Origin: an uncultured Saprospiraceae bacterium
Lineage (GTDB): Bacteria > Bacteroidota > Bacteroidia > Chitinophagales > Saprospiraceae
DNA: 45,099 nt
Reading direction: 5' to 3'
Assembly (NCBI GenBank): GCA_937923485.1
Contig: CALDUE010000032.1
Span: 1 to 45,099, forward strand
Numbering within the stretch: position 1 is the first letter of the stretch; the number at the start of each line of letters is the position of its first letter. The translations under genes and the position numbers were made by a program. Below the pieces are notes generated by a model, which was not told where the DNA came from, made no database searches, and saw nothing but the letters and a program-made list of their open reading frames with translations. Positions 16,072-25,259 of this stretch are shown piece after piece.

Positions 16072-17456
16072 TGTCGATCTCTTTTGAGTTGGTTGTAGGG
16101 CTTTTTATTGGTTTTTGCTTAGGTGCACTCCTACTTTGGATGTGGATGAGGACTTGGATCTCGCCGCAAGAACTACAAGGTGCTTTTGTGGCGCGAAGTC
16201 AGGTAGAATTACTCGAGCTGGACTTGCAAAAACAAAAGCAGCAAAAGCTGGAACTTCATGCTGAATTGGCGGGGGCGAACGTTCAATCAGACTTACTCGC
16301 TCAACAGTTATCTGAACTCCAACTTGAGCTCAGCAGCCTACGCGAAAAATCCTCAATCGCACAACAAAAAGAACAAGCTGCGAGCGCTGAATTGGAGCAC
16401 CTACAAACACGCCTAACACAACAGCAATCAGACTTTAAGCGATTGCATGAACAGAGCCGAGAAGAGTTTGCGAACATCTCCAACAAACTCCTGCAATCAA
16501 GTGGTGCAGCACTGAGAGAAGAACATACCCGTTCGTTGAAATCCTTGCTCGATCCGGTCCGCACTAAATTGCATGAATTTCAAGAGCAAGTTGATCGAAA
16601 GTTCTCAGAAGAATCGAAAGACAAAGCCGCGCTCAAAACTCAAATTGAGCACCTTACTACGCTCAACCAAGACCTCTCAAGAGAGGCGAAGCAACTCACG
16701 CAGGCGCTAAAGGGCGATAGCAAAACACAAGGCGATTGGGGAGAGCTCCAACTCGAACGGCTTCTCGAGGCTGCGGGATTGCAGGCAGATACGCACTTCA
16801 CCACCCAAGGAAGTTTTCGGAATGCTACAGGACAGCAGCAACGGCCAGACTGCTTAATTCACTTGCCTGGTGATCGATGTTTGGTAGTAGATTCAAAGGT
16901 GAGTCTGACAGCGTATGAACGGTTTTGCGGAAGCGAAATAGAAGAAGAGCAAAAGCGTCATTTACGCGATCATGTGCTGAGTCTACGTACACATGTAAAG
17001 CAGCTTTCAGCGAAGCGATACCATGATCTCTATCAGATCAATTGCCCAGATTATGTACTGCTTTTTGTTCCGCTCGAACCTGCTTTTATTCTCGCAGCCA
17101 AGGAATATCCTTCGCTCTTTACCGATGCGCTTGCGGCCAATGTTGTGCTGGTAAGTCCCTCTACGCTACTGGCGACGATGCGCACGGTATCCTATATCTG
17201 GCAGCAGGAAGATCAGCGAGAAAATGCACAGCAAATCGCTGCCGTAGGAAAGAAACTGTATGACAAATTTGTCGGCTTTGTAGAAGACATGAACGGAGTT
17301 GGACATCAGCTAGATAAGGCGCAAGACAGCTACGCGAAGGCAATGAATAAGCTAAGTCGTAGTCCCAAACAAGCGACTACGCTTATCTCACACGCACGTG
17401 AATTGAAGGCACTTGGTATCTCGACGACTAAAGAGTTAGACAGTTCAGAGAACTAG
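16071..17456 (+). CDS. rmuC: DNA recombination protein RmuC homolog
   Basis: A 461-aa protein with an N-terminal membrane anchor (VVGLFIGFCLGALLLWMWM), a Gln/Glu-rich coiled coil over about residues 40-210, and the RmuC nuclease-like core from about 220: GDWGELQLERLLEAAGL, RPDCLIHLPGDRCLVVDSKV and a C-terminal region with YVLLFVPLEPAFILA and LVSPSTLLATMRTVSYIW. RmuC proteins limit DNA inversions and are proposed PD-(D/E)XK-type nucleases; the D-(x)n-DSK pattern is visible. The ATG at 16071 overlaps an inverted repeat. The gene converges with the acyltransferase gene, 8 bases between stops. Confidence 0.93.
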   Translation: MSISFELVVGLFIGFCLGALLLWMWMRTWISPQELQGAFVARSQVELLELDLQKQKQQKLELHAELAGANVQSDLLAQQLSELQLELSSLREKSSIAQQKEQAASAELEHLQTRLTQQQSDFKRLHEQSREEFANISNKLLQSSGAALREEHTRSLKSLLDPVRTKLHEFQEQVDRKFSEESKDKAALKTQIEHLTTLNQDLSREAKQLTQALKGDSKTQGDWGELQLERLLEAAGLQADTHFTTQGSFRNATGQQQRPDCLIHLPGDRCLVVDSKVSLTAYERFCGSEIEEEQKRHLRDHVLSLRTHVKQLSAKRYHDLYQINCPDYVLLFVPLEPAFILAAKEYPSLFTDALAANVVLVSPSTLLATMRTVSYIWQQEDQRENAQQIAAVGKKLYDKFVGFVEDMNGVGHQLDKAQDSYAKAMNKLSRSPKQATTLISHARELKALGISTTKELDSSEN

Positions 17457-17464
17457 GAACTCTC

Positions 17465-18751
17465 TTAGACGGCCACTCCGACCTCAGCTAAAATTTCATT
17501 GCGCATTTTCAATAGTTCATCGCGTTGTTCTGAAGTCAACGACTTGATTCGAGCAGACTCTCTCCACAATTTGAAGCTCTCAAACCATACGAGGAAGAAG
17601 TAGCCGGGCAAAGGGAATACCAACGGAATAAAGAGCGCCAACCAGCGGAACATGATCGCTGCAAGAGCGGTCCAAATGATGAGGTAGACTAGATAAAATC
17701 CCAGTCCCATCGTCCAGCGGACAGAACCGAAAAACTGCGCATTTTTGACTTTCTTCTCTGCTTGCTTTTGGGTGAAAGCTGCGATTGGAAAATTTAAAAG
17801 AAAACCTACCATAGCTATAGATCCTAGTAGCCATAGGAAGAATGCTCGTCCCATATTCCCATAGTTAGGATTTGCTAGACCACTATCCGTTACATCTCGC
17901 TCTTTGAGTTTTCGCTGGTAGTCATCAATAGATTGATCAAGAGAATTGGCAGCTACGTGATCCAACTCATTTAAGGCTTCAATCGCGGCATGTTGAATGC
18001 TTGTGAATGGGCTCTTCTCAGCAGTTGGTGGATATCCTTTGTCAGGGAAAGAGTTTTGAATGATCGGCAAAAGCTTGTCAGCAAGCTTATCACGCTTAGG
18101 GTCCGCTACGTGAATGACCATTTCCCTCATTCTACGCTGGAGTTCAGCGGTTACTTCATCGACGGTATCACGCGGGCTAATCTTGTATTCTTCGCTGTAA
18201 TCAGCAGCAAAGATTGGTTCTCCGTATGATAAGGATAAACTCGATCTAAACTGATTTGGAGCGGTATAATTTGCCGCTACAGGGACGATGCACACGGGCT
18301 TGGCTCGATCCTTCTTCCAAGCCTGGAACATCATTCTTGCGGTTCCCCTTTGGATAGTGCGCAACCTCCTTTCGTGTTTGCAGACACCTTCACTCAAAAT
18401 GATTGTCGGCTCCTCCAAAATCACGCGATCTGTAGAGAATGCCATGGTTTCAATGTTGCGCTTAACTGCTGCGCGCCCACCGTCACGTTCTCGATAAATA
18501 GGTAGGTTATGTATCTTTTGCAGGAACCATCGAGCCGGGGCATTGGCGAACATGTCTCCACGGAGCATATACCAGCACGGCTCAGGTGTGTGCGATCCGA
18601 GCGCGATTGGATCGATGAAAGCCGTTGGGTGATTTAAGCCATAGATGATCGTAGCCACTTCTGGTACTCTGTCTCTGTTTTCGAAATAGATCTTTCGAAA
18701 GTTGATCCAGAGAGAATATCTGCAGTATAGTCGGAGAATGAAATGGATCAT
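17465..18751 (-). CDS. PlsC-like glycerophospholipid acyltransferase
   Basis: A 428-aa membrane-associated acyltransferase counted from the ATG at 18751 (an ATG at 18772 or GTG at 18793 would add 7 or 14 residues). The acyltransferase domain lies in the first half: NHPTAFIDPIAL (an NHxxxxxD form of the catalytic motif), then LPIYRERDGG, and EEPTIILSEGVCKHERRL, where the expected FPEG-like motif reads LSEG. Two hydrophobic hairpins near residues 300-325 and 345-390 (FFLWLLGSIAMVGFLL, WTALAAIMFRWLALFIPLVF) anchor it. It probably adds acyl chains to lysophosphatidate or a related lipid. The start codons are back to back with miaA on the other strand. Confidence 0.85.
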   Translation of the reverse strand: MIHFILRLYCRYSLWINFRKIYFENRDRVPEVATIIYGLNHPTAFIDPIALGSHTPEPCWYMLRGDMFANAPARWFLQKIHNLPIYRERDGGRAAVKRNIETMAFSTDRVILEEPTIILSEGVCKHERRLRTIQRGTARMMFQAWKKDRAKPVCIVPVAANYTAPNQFRSSLSLSYGEPIFAADYSEEYKISPRDTVDEVTAELQRRMREMVIHVADPKRDKLADKLLPIIQNSFPDKGYPPTAEKSPFTSIQHAAIEALNELDHVAANSLDQSIDDYQRKLKERDVTDSGLANPNYGNMGRAFFLWLLGSIAMVGFLLNFPIAAFTQKQAEKKVKNAQFFGSVRWTMGLGFYLVYLIIWTALAAIMFRWLALFIPLVFPLPGYFFLVWFESFKLWRESARIKSLTSEQRDELLKMRNEILAEVGVAV

Positions 18752-19726
18752 ATGCGACCGCAAAGAAAACATCCTTGGGCAACTACCTTCCACCTTGTGA
18801 ATAAGCGTCTAATTATAATTTCTGGTCCGACGGCAAGCGGGAAATCTGAGTTGGCTGTTCAGCTTTCGCTAAAACTCAACGCGCAGATTCTTTCGGCTGA
18901 CAGTCGACAGGTATACAAAGAGCTGAACATTGGTGTTGCAAAACCTACCAGCACTCAATTGGCAACGATTCCGCATCATTTAGTGAGCTATGTGAGCATT
19001 CATGAAAAGTACAGTGCGGGACATTGGGCTCGCGACGCTCGGAAGGTGATTGAAACAAGTTTTGGTGCCGAAGGTCCCGTAGAATCGCGGCACAATTCAA
19101 CACCCGACACGCTCATTATAGCTGGAGGATCTGGCCTTCATGTCCAGTCGCTCTTGGAGGGGATTCCGCAGATGCCGGATGTTCCTCCTGCGGTTCGACA
19201 GGCTTATGAAGAGAAGTTCGCAACGCATGGAATCGCAGCTCTACAAGAAGAACTGCGAGTACAAGACCCAGCATACTTCGAAATTGTTGATCAGCAGAAT
19301 GCGCATCGCCTTCAACGTGCCCTGTGTGCGATTGCGGCGAGTGGGAAAACCTTCACAGCGCTGCGTAACGCACCAAGACAGCCACTTCCATACCCTGCTT
19401 CTTGGGTAATTCTAGAACCTAATCGTGAGCAGCTCTACGCGCGCATCAACCAGCGAGTAGATGACATGGTCGCATCAGGTCTGGAAGAAGAGGCGCGTGA
19501 ACTCTACCCTCTTCGATCACTTGATGCCTTACAAACTATCGGCTACCGAGAATGGTGGCCCTATTTCGAAGGTGTGTGTGATCGCGATGCAGCAATTGAA
19601 AAGATCAAGCAAGCCTCTCGTCAATATGCGAGGCGTCAACTAACGTGGAACCGCAGACTAGAAGGATTACACATTAATTCGCCTGACCCAACAGCTATTT
19701 TAACTCACCTCAACAGTAGAAAATGA
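18743..19726 (+). CDS. miaA: tRNA dimethylallyltransferase
   Basis: Transfers a dimethylallyl group to A37 of tRNAs that read codons starting with U. Signatures: P-loop GPTASGKSELAVQLS, SADSRQVYKELNIGVAKPT, YSAGHWARDARK, GGSGLHVQSLLEGI and LQTIGYREWWPYF. Three starts are possible: ATG 18743 (327 aa), ATG 18752, or GTG 18797, which would place the P-loop about 9 residues from the N-terminus as usual and free the divergent intergenic space. A one-mismatch copy of the repeated 13-mer lies at 18862-18874. The stop overlaps the next gene by ATGA, indicating translational coupling. Confidence 0.95.
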   Translation: MDHMRPQRKHPWATTFHLVNKRLIIISGPTASGKSELAVQLSLKLNAQILSADSRQVYKELNIGVAKPTSTQLATIPHHLVSYVSIHEKYSAGHWARDARKVIETSFGAEGPVESRHNSTPDTLIIAGGSGLHVQSLLEGIPQMPDVPPAVRQAYEEKFATHGIAALQEELRVQDPAYFEIVDQQNAHRLQRALCAIAASGKTFTALRNAPRQPLPYPASWVILEPNREQLYARINQRVDDMVASGLEEEARELYPLRSLDALQTIGYREWWPYFEGVCDRDAAIEKIKQASRQYARRQLTWNRRLEGLHINSPDPTAILTHLNSRK

Positions 19727-20157
19727 GCGATTCTATCTGGATTACAGAAGCAACCCTTAAAGGCCTCAACGGACTTAGTCACAAGACTATGGGTGAAATG
19801 CTTGGAATGCACTTTACCGAAATTGGGTCGGATTTCTTGCGCATGAGTATGCCCGTCGATGAAAGAACCAAACAGCCCATGGGCCTATTACATGGAGGTG
19901 CGAGTGCTGCCTTAGCAGAGACGATCGGATCTGTCGCAAGTACGCTCTGCATAGACCTCGAAAAACAGGCAGCGGTGGGGGTTGAACTCAACTGTAGCCA
20001 CCTGAGAAGTGCCAGAAATGGGGAGGTTCATGCCATTTGCAAACCTGTGCGAATAGGAAAAAGCATGCACGTTTGGCAAATAGACATTGAAAACGACCTA
20101 AAAAAGTTGGTTTGTGTCTGTCGGCTTACGGTCTCAATTATAGACAGGAGGCACTAA
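19723..20157 (+). CDS. Hotdog-fold thioesterase (PaaI/MenI-like)
   Basis: A 144-aa acyl-CoA thioesterase of the PaaI/YbdB/MenI group. The signature is QPMGLLHGGASAALAETIGS, in which the Glu of the LAET segment is the catalytic base on the central helix, followed by VGVELNCSHLRSARNGEVHA. This subgroup includes 1,4-dihydroxy-2-naphthoyl-CoA hydrolase of menaquinone synthesis, which this organism needs if it respires with menaquinone, but no other men genes are nearby, so the substrate is uncertain. It overlaps miaA by 4 bases. Confidence 0.88.
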   Translation: MSDSIWITEATLKGLNGLSHKTMGEMLGMHFTEIGSDFLRMSMPVDERTKQPMGLLHGGASAALAETIGSVASTLCIDLEKQAAVGVELNCSHLRSARNGEVHAICKPVRIGKSMHVWQIDIENDLKKLVCVCRLTVSIIDRRH

Positions 20158-20174
20158 TACACAATGTAAATCTG

Positions 20175-20182
20175 TATCTTTA
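20175..20182 (+). promoter_or_regulatory. Possible -7 element for the choice-of-anchor B gene
   Basis: TATCTTTA is one mismatch from TAnnTTTG and lies 73 bases before the ATG at 20256. No clear -33 box. Confidence 0.35.
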
Positions 20183-20255
20183 GGGCTTGCGCAGTTGAAT
20201 CTCTTCGCAGCGCTTTTCCCTACTTCTGCTAGTAATAGCATGGCCAAACCATAAT

Positions 20256-22808
20256 ATGAGAACACTTTTCCTCCTTTTCAGCTTGATGACTTCAGTGCTG
20301 TCTTTTTCACAGGGCAACCTAAATATTGAGCTGCTTTCCAATACACCTATTCCTACTGGCGAAAATGGCAATGATTGCTGGGGATTCGTAGATGCCAATG
20401 GCTTGGAATATGCCATTATCGGTTCTACTCAAGCGACTTACATCTACTCGCTAGAAGATCCTACGGCTCCAATCCTTCGTAGCCGTATTGAGGGCGTTAC
20501 TTCTACTTGGCGAGATATTAAGGACCACGGTGATTACCTCTATGTTACCGCAGATGTCGGTGCTGAAGGTCTTTTGGTCATTGACATGTCAGGCGCTCCG
20601 ACCAATATTACTTCGAGCTTTTACCTACCAGAGATTACTATCGGTAACCAGACGGCTGTTATTGGTCGCTCACACAACCTCTATATCACGGAAAGTGGCC
20701 TGATGGTATTATCTGGCGGCAACCAATTCAGCGGTCGCCCGCTTTTCTTCGACTTGAACGTTGATCCAGAAGAGCCACCATTTATCGGGGCATCAAGAAA
20801 TGTGTACGCCCACGATGTGTATGCAGAAAACAACATACTCTACAGTTCAGACATCTTTACTGGAGAGTTGACTGTACACGATTACACGGATCCTGCAGAT
20901 ATTCAGGTTTTCAGTTCTGTTGCGACCACAACAACCTTTACGCACAATGCGTGGCCAACAGACGATGATGCTAGTGTATTCACAACTGATGAGCGTGCAG
21001 GCGCCTTCGTTGATGCTTATGATGTAAGTAATCCAACGATGATCAACTTCCTAGATAAATTTCGTCCAGAAGCTACTTTCGAAACAGAATCGATCCCCCA
21101 CAACACACACGTACTGGGAGACTTCCTAGCTACGAGTTGGTACCGTGACGGTGTTGTATTGACGGATATCAGCCGTCCAAACAACATGGTTCAAGTAGGT
21201 ATCTACGATACGTTCGCTGGAGAAGGTGATGGATTTGACGGATGTTGGGGTACTTATCCTTTCCTCCCTTCTGGCTTGCTGATCGCGAGTGACATTAATG
21301 CTGGACTATTTGTATTTCAACCTACCTACGAACGTGGAGGCTATTTCGAAGGAACAGTAATTGACAGTGCTACTCGAGAAGTACTTAGTGGCGTAGATGT
21401 AAATTTTGACGACCGAAAAGCACAGGCGGATGTGACAGATCTCAATGGTAATTTTGAGACGGGCATCTATCAAGAGGATGACTACCCAGTCACTTTCTCT
21501 TTAGCAGGTTACGAGACAAAAACAGTTAATGCCAACATTACTAGAGGTGTTGTGAATACACAGACGATCGAGCTAGTAGCTATTAATCAGGCAGTACTTT
21601 CTGTTCGTGTTCTCGATCCAAATGGCATTATCATTCCAGGCGCCGATTTTCAAATCAACTTCCTTGGGCAGGTAGCTGGAGATCGTCTTGAGTACGAGAT
21701 TATCGCTGGACGTTGGGGCTTCATCACGAATAGTATTCCAAGCTTTATCGTTGACGAAGGCGCAACAGAGACCATTGAGATTACACTCGAACCAGGAATT
21801 TACGATGACTTCGTATTTGACTTCGGCTGGACAGAAAACGGTACCGCTACTACAGGTCGTTTCGAGCGTGGAGCGCCAGCTTCGACAGTGTTCAACGGTC
21901 AGGAGGCTCAGCTAGGCTTTGACTTCCAAGGTGATTTTGGAACAGAAGCATATGTTACTGGAAACACAGGCGGTGGAGCTGGAGACGACGATGTTGATAA
22001 CGGTACCACAACGATCACATCTCCAGTATTTGATATGTCTTCTGAGTCTTGTGCTAAGCTAGAATTCTACTACCACTTCTTTAATGAAGGAGGAGGAGTT
22101 GCACCCGACGATGAGCTCATCGTAATGATCTCAAACGGAACTTCTACAGTAGTAATCGATACATTCACAGAAACGACCACAACCTATACACGATACGAAA
22201 GTGGAAGTTTGGCCGACCTTCTCGATTTGACCGACAACATGACCATCTCATTCGAGACAAGTGATCCAGCAGCTAATGGACACATTGTTGAGGCAATCAT
22301 TGATAGAGTAACTGTTTCCGATTTTGATGTAAGCTTTACCGAATCAATAGACATGCTAGCTGTTGACTTCATGAACACGAGCGAAAGCTCAACGGTGATT
22401 TCATGGGATTTCGGTGATGGCAATACAAGTACCATGGAAAATCCAATGCACGTATATGCTGCTCCTGGTAATTATACCGTAACGCTAACAGTCGAGACTC
22501 CTTGTGGTGTGCAGACCTTCGTTAGAAATGTACTTGTCGAGATGTCTTCATCTACCAATACGCCACTTGCAAGCTTGGGTATCAGCATCATACAAAATCC
22601 TGTACAAGACGTACTCACTGTGCGCAATACCGGAAGATCTGCGGTTGAGTTACAACTTTTCAATGCTGTTGGACAAGCAGTGATGAACTACAACTTGAGT
22701 GCTGGTAACACTTGGAATGCAAACGTTGCTGACCTACCAGTCGGAACATACTTCCTCTCAGCGCTTAATGAAGAAGTGACTCCAATCACTGTTTCCGTGG
22801 CACGATAG
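20256..22808 (+). CDS. T9SS cargo: choice-of-anchor B beta-propeller, CarboxypepD-like and PKD domains
   Basis: An 850-aa secreted protein. It has a signal peptide (MRTLFLLFSLMTSVLSFSQ), then about 350 residues of LVIVD-type propeller repeats of the choice-of-anchor B family (DCWGFVDANGLEYAIIGS, WRDIKDHGDYLYVTAD, SHNLYI, NVYAHDVYAENNILYSSDIF, HNAWPTDDDASVFTTDE). A carboxypeptidase-like regulatory fold follows near 370-440 (FEGTVIDSATREVLSGVDV), then a jelly-roll-like segment near 530-690, a PKD domain near 700-765 (SWDFGDGNTSTMENPMHVYA, PGNYTVTLTV), and a C-terminal T9SS type A sorting domain near 775-850 (IQNPVQDVLTV, LPVGTYFLS). It is probably surface-exposed or released; the function is unknown. 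A short hairpin (TTTCGCA/TGCGAAA) follows the stop. Confidence 0.9.
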   Translation: MRTLFLLFSLMTSVLSFSQGNLNIELLSNTPIPTGENGNDCWGFVDANGLEYAIIGSTQATYIYSLEDPTAPILRSRIEGVTSTWRDIKDHGDYLYVTADVGAEGLLVIDMSGAPTNITSSFYLPEITIGNQTAVIGRSHNLYITESGLMVLSGGNQFSGRPLFFDLNVDPEEPPFIGASRNVYAHDVYAENNILYSSDIFTGELTVHDYTDPADIQVFSSVATTTTFTHNAWPTDDDASVFTTDERAGAFVDAYDVSNPTMINFLDKFRPEATFETESIPHNTHVLGDFLATSWYRDGVVLTDISRPNNMVQVGIYDTFAGEGDGFDGCWGTYPFLPSGLLIASDINAGLFVFQPTYERGGYFEGTVIDSATREVLSGVDVNFDDRKAQADVTDLNGNFETGIYQEDDYPVTFSLAGYETKTVNANITRGVVNTQTIELVAINQAVLSVRVLDPNGIIIPGADFQINFLGQVAGDRLEYEIIAGRWGFITNSIPSFIVDEGATETIEITLEPGIYDDFVFDFGWTENGTATTGRFERGAPASTVFNGQEAQLGFDFQGDFGTEAYVTGNTGGGAGDDDVDNGTTTITSPVFDMSSESCAKLEFYYHFFNEGGGVAPDDELIVMISNGTSTVVIDTFTETTTTYTRYESGSLADLLDLTDNMTISFETSDPAANGHIVEAIIDRVTVSDFDVSFTESIDMLAVDFMNTSESSTVISWDFGDGNTSTMENPMHVYAAPGNYTVTLTVETPCGVQTFVRNVLVEMSSSTNTPLASLGISIIQNPVQDVLTVRNTGRSAVELQLFNAVGQAVMNYNLSAGNTWNANVADLPVGTYFLSALNEEVTPITVSVAR

Positions 22809-22844
22809 TGTTCTTTCGCATTTCTGCGAAAACATTAATAGCTA

Positions 22845-22886
22845 AAACCCGCCTTTGAGAAGTTCTCGAAGGCGGGTTTCTTATTT
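22845..22886 (+). terminator. Rho-independent terminator before pgeF
   Basis: AAACCCGCCTT (from 22845) pairs with AAGGCGGGTTT (ending 22879), with further pairing GAGAA/CTC inside, followed by CTTATTTT. It ends 6 bases before the pgeF ATG. Confidence 0.88.
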
Positions 22887-22892
22887 TGTGGT

Positions 22893-23666
22893 ATGCTAAC
22901 GTTTATCCGTCCAACACGAACAATTGCTAACCTTGAATGGGGACAAACAACCAGAACTGGTGGCGTTTCAGACTTTACTATTGCTGGAGACCTTACTTCA
23001 ACTGTAGCTAGACAAAATACGCTCAATCTCGCCACTCACGTCGAAGATGCCCCGGATGCCGTTATTGAAAATTGGCGGCGGTTCGCAAATGCATCCGCGT
23101 GGTCTCGTGAAACCCTTGCTACTTGCCAGCAGGTTCATGGTTCGGAGATTCACGAAGCTACTTCTGGAGGACATCATGCAATCGAAGCAGACGCGCTCAT
23201 TAGCAGACAGCCTGGCTTAGCGGTTGGCGTATTCACGGCTGACTGCGTTCCTATTCTTGTGGTCGATCCCAAGTATCGAGAAGTAGCGGCTATCCATTGC
23301 GGCTGGAAAGGGGTTTTGGCAAATCTTACGGAGAAAACCATTACTCAACTTGTACAGGGAGATGATAGCAGACGTTCCAGCCTCCTCGTGTGGATTGGTG
23401 CGGCTATTCGGTGCGAGAGTTATGACGTTGGCCCAGAGGTAGCCTTACAATTCGATGAATCAGTTTATAAGCCTAACAACTTTGGTAAATTTCAGCTTGA
23501 TTTGCCAAAAGCTATCCAATATCAGCTGCAACAGGCCGAAATTTCCAAAACTAACTTAGAAGATTGTGGTATAGATACTTATGTATCTAATAAAAATATA
23601 TTTTCTTTTAGAAAAGATGCTAAAAAGACCGGCAGAATGATGACATTTGTCGGGTTCTTAAAATGA
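22893..23666 (+). CDS. pgeF: Peptidoglycan editing factor PgeF (laccase-domain/YfiH family)
   Basis: A 257-aa protein of the multicopper-polyphenol-oxidase-like YfiH family. Its E. coli member hydrolyses mis-incorporated UDP-MurNAc-L-Ser to keep peptidoglycan composition correct; purine nucleoside activities are also reported for the family. The metal-site residues are present: His82 in CQQVHGSE, Cys118 in TADCVPIL and His135 in AIHCGWKG. The length is normal and the ATG is at 22893. It lies directly after a terminator and 42 bases before the cmoA-like gene, so these may share a transcript. Confidence 0.93.
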   Translation: MLTFIRPTRTIANLEWGQTTRTGGVSDFTIAGDLTSTVARQNTLNLATHVEDAPDAVIENWRRFANASAWSRETLATCQQVHGSEIHEATSGGHHAIEADALISRQPGLAVGVFTADCVPILVVDPKYREVAAIHCGWKGVLANLTEKTITQLVQGDDSRRSSLLVWIGAAIRCESYDVGPEVALQFDESVYKPNNFGKFQLDLPKAIQYQLQQAEISKTNLEDCGIDTYVSNKNIFSFRKDAKKTGRMMTFVGFLK

Positions 23667-23708
23667 ATGCGTTTGTGAGGTTACTTTCGGCGCCGCAAAG
23701 CCTTAAAA

Positions 23709-24461
23709 ATGCAAGACGAAGTAAAACAACCTAAGTCAGGAAAAGACGAAGTTTTCACTACCAACAAGAGTGGAGCGAAGGACTTTAAGTTCAATTCCCA
23801 AGTGGTCTCTGTATTTGACGATATGGTTACTCGTTCGGTGCCGTTCTACATCGAGAGCCAGCGCATGATGACTGAGCTTGCGAGGGACATCGTTCCTGAA
23901 GGGGGAGTTGTCTATGACCTTGGCTGTAGCACTGGAACTACATTCCTCAACCTAGATCGGGTGTTACCACAGAGCGTCAAATTTGTCGGTATTGACAATA
24001 GCCAAGCGATGCTTGACCAATGTGAAATCAACCTCAAAGAGGCTGGCGTGACGCGCGAAATAGAGCTTCGCTATGGAGACCTAGACAAGGGTGTCGACAT
24101 GAGTGATGCATCACTCGTGGTGCTTTGCTTAACGCTGCAATTTGTCCGTCCACTCTATCGTGAGCGTCTTGTGAAGAGCATTTTTGAACAGATGAATGAC
24201 AATGGGGCGGTATTTCTAGTCGAAAAGGTACTCGGAGAATCAAGCATGTTCAACCGCCTCTTCATTGATTATTACTACGATTTCAAGCGTCGGAATGATT
24301 ATTCGGACATGGAAATTGCCCAAAAACGAGAAGCGCTAGAAAACGTGCTGATCCCATATAAGCTCGACGAGAATAGGGAACTGCTCAAAGCAGTAGGTTT
24401 TCGCTATGTCGACGTATTTTTCAAGTGGTACAATTTCACTGGCGTGGTAGCCGTGAAGTAG
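23709..24461 (+). CDS. cmoA: CmoA-like carboxy-SAM synthase
   Basis: A 250-aa class I methyltransferase-fold protein. It aligns by eye along its whole length with E. coli CmoA, which converts SAM and prephenate to carboxy-S-adenosylmethionine. Shared features: VVSVFDDMVTRSVPFY, VVYDLGCSTGTTFLNL (SAM loop), FVGIDNSQAMLDQCE, SLVVLCLTLQFVRP and DFKRRNDYSDMEIAQKREAL, which retains the Arg used to bind the carboxyl group, plus VDVFFKWYNF near the end. CmoB, which uses carboxy-SAM on tRNA U34, is not in this window. The next gene encodes a membrane methyltransferase-like protein. A generic methyltransferase is the alternative, but the CmoA-specific segments argue against it. Confidence 0.82.
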   Translation: MQDEVKQPKSGKDEVFTTNKSGAKDFKFNSQVVSVFDDMVTRSVPFYIESQRMMTELARDIVPEGGVVYDLGCSTGTTFLNLDRVLPQSVKFVGIDNSQAMLDQCEINLKEAGVTREIELRYGDLDKGVDMSDASLVVLCLTLQFVRPLYRERLVKSIFEQMNDNGAVFLVEKVLGESSMFNRLFIDYYYDFKRRNDYSDMEIAQKREALENVLIPYKLDENRELLKAVGFRYVDVFFKWYNFTGVVAVK

Positions 24462-24509
24462 GCATTGAAACGAATTGATTTTTGAGACCGATTAATTTTT
24501 TGTGACGAG

Positions 24510-25214
24510 ATGATCAAGCTAGGTGATTTCTTTTTTAAGTATAGGAATTGGGTGTTCCCAATTTTTTATGCGGTCATGTTTATCCAAGGTCCAGGAATCT
24601 TTGATGATTGGAAGACTGCGGTTATTGTTGGACTGCTAATTACTTTTATTGGCCAGTCGATTCGCATTACGACCATTGGTTTAGATTACATCATTCGAGG
24701 TGGTCGCCACAAGAAGGTCTTTGCTGAAGATTTGGTGACTGGAGGTCTTTTCGCACATAGCCGAAACCCCTTGTACGTTGGGAATGTGACGATGATTTTA
24801 GGCATGGGCGTGCTAAGCAACAGCCTACTCTACCTGATCTTCATGGTGCCTGCTTTTTACTTCATCTACGAATGCATCATCCGCGCGGAGGAGAACTTCT
24901 TGCGTAAAAAATTCGGACCTGGGTTTGATGCGTACTGCGAAGAAGTACCACGATGGTTACCGAAACTCAAAGGTTTGGGTGAAACCTTGAATACTGGACA
25001 TTTCAATTGGAAGCGAGTCCTAATTAAAGAGTACAACACGACATGTGTTTGGCTAGGTGCTGCGGTATTACTAATTGCAACGCACATTTTCCACAACGAG
25101 AGTCCCGCTGAGCATGATGCAAATGCCTATGGTGTTGGCATCGCTGTTGGCCTAGTGGTAGCTATTTACTTCACCATTCGCTACCTGAAGAAGAGTGGAA
25201 CGGTGAAAGCGTAA
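24510..25214 (+). CDS. Membrane methyltransferase of the isoprenylcysteine/phospholipid methyltransferase type
   Basis: A 234-aa inner-membrane protein with about five or six hydrophobic segments (WVFPIFYAVMFIQG, AVIVGLLITFIGQSI, MILGMGVLSNSLLYLIFMVP, TCVWLGAAVLLIATHIF, YGVGIAVGLVVAIYFTI). The SAM-binding signature of the ICMT/PEMT group is visible: GLFAHSRNPLYVGNVTMILG and, after the next helix, AEENFLRKKFGPGFDAYCEE followed by VPRWLP. Substrate unknown; bacterial members act on lipids or small molecules. The 48-base gap after the cmoA-like gene and the following terminator suggest one transcription unit. Confidence 0.8.
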   Translation: MIKLGDFFFKYRNWVFPIFYAVMFIQGPGIFDDWKTAVIVGLLITFIGQSIRITTIGLDYIIRGGRHKKVFAEDLVTGGLFAHSRNPLYVGNVTMILGMGVLSNSLLYLIFMVPAFYFIYECIIRAEENFLRKKFGPGFDAYCEEVPRWLPKLKGLGETLNTGHFNWKRVLIKEYNTTCVWLGAAVLLIATHIFHNESPAEHDANAYGVGIAVGLVVAIYFTIRYLKKSGTVKA

Positions 25215-25259
25215 AGGGTAATTCTCAGCATGATAGCAGGTGAGTGAGGGGCATCGGGG

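Noticed and set aside
22382-22390. GCGAAAGCT and other partial matches (for example near 231, 2447, 6833, 13455, 31751) as extra copies of the 13-mer
   Set aside because: They have two or more mismatches or match only 8-10 bases, which can occur by chance; only exact and one-mismatch copies were counted.
22813-22831. TTTCGCA/TGCGAAA hairpin after the choice-of-anchor B gene as the main terminator
   Set aside because: It is not followed by T residues; the strong hairpin at 22845-22879 is the likely terminator.
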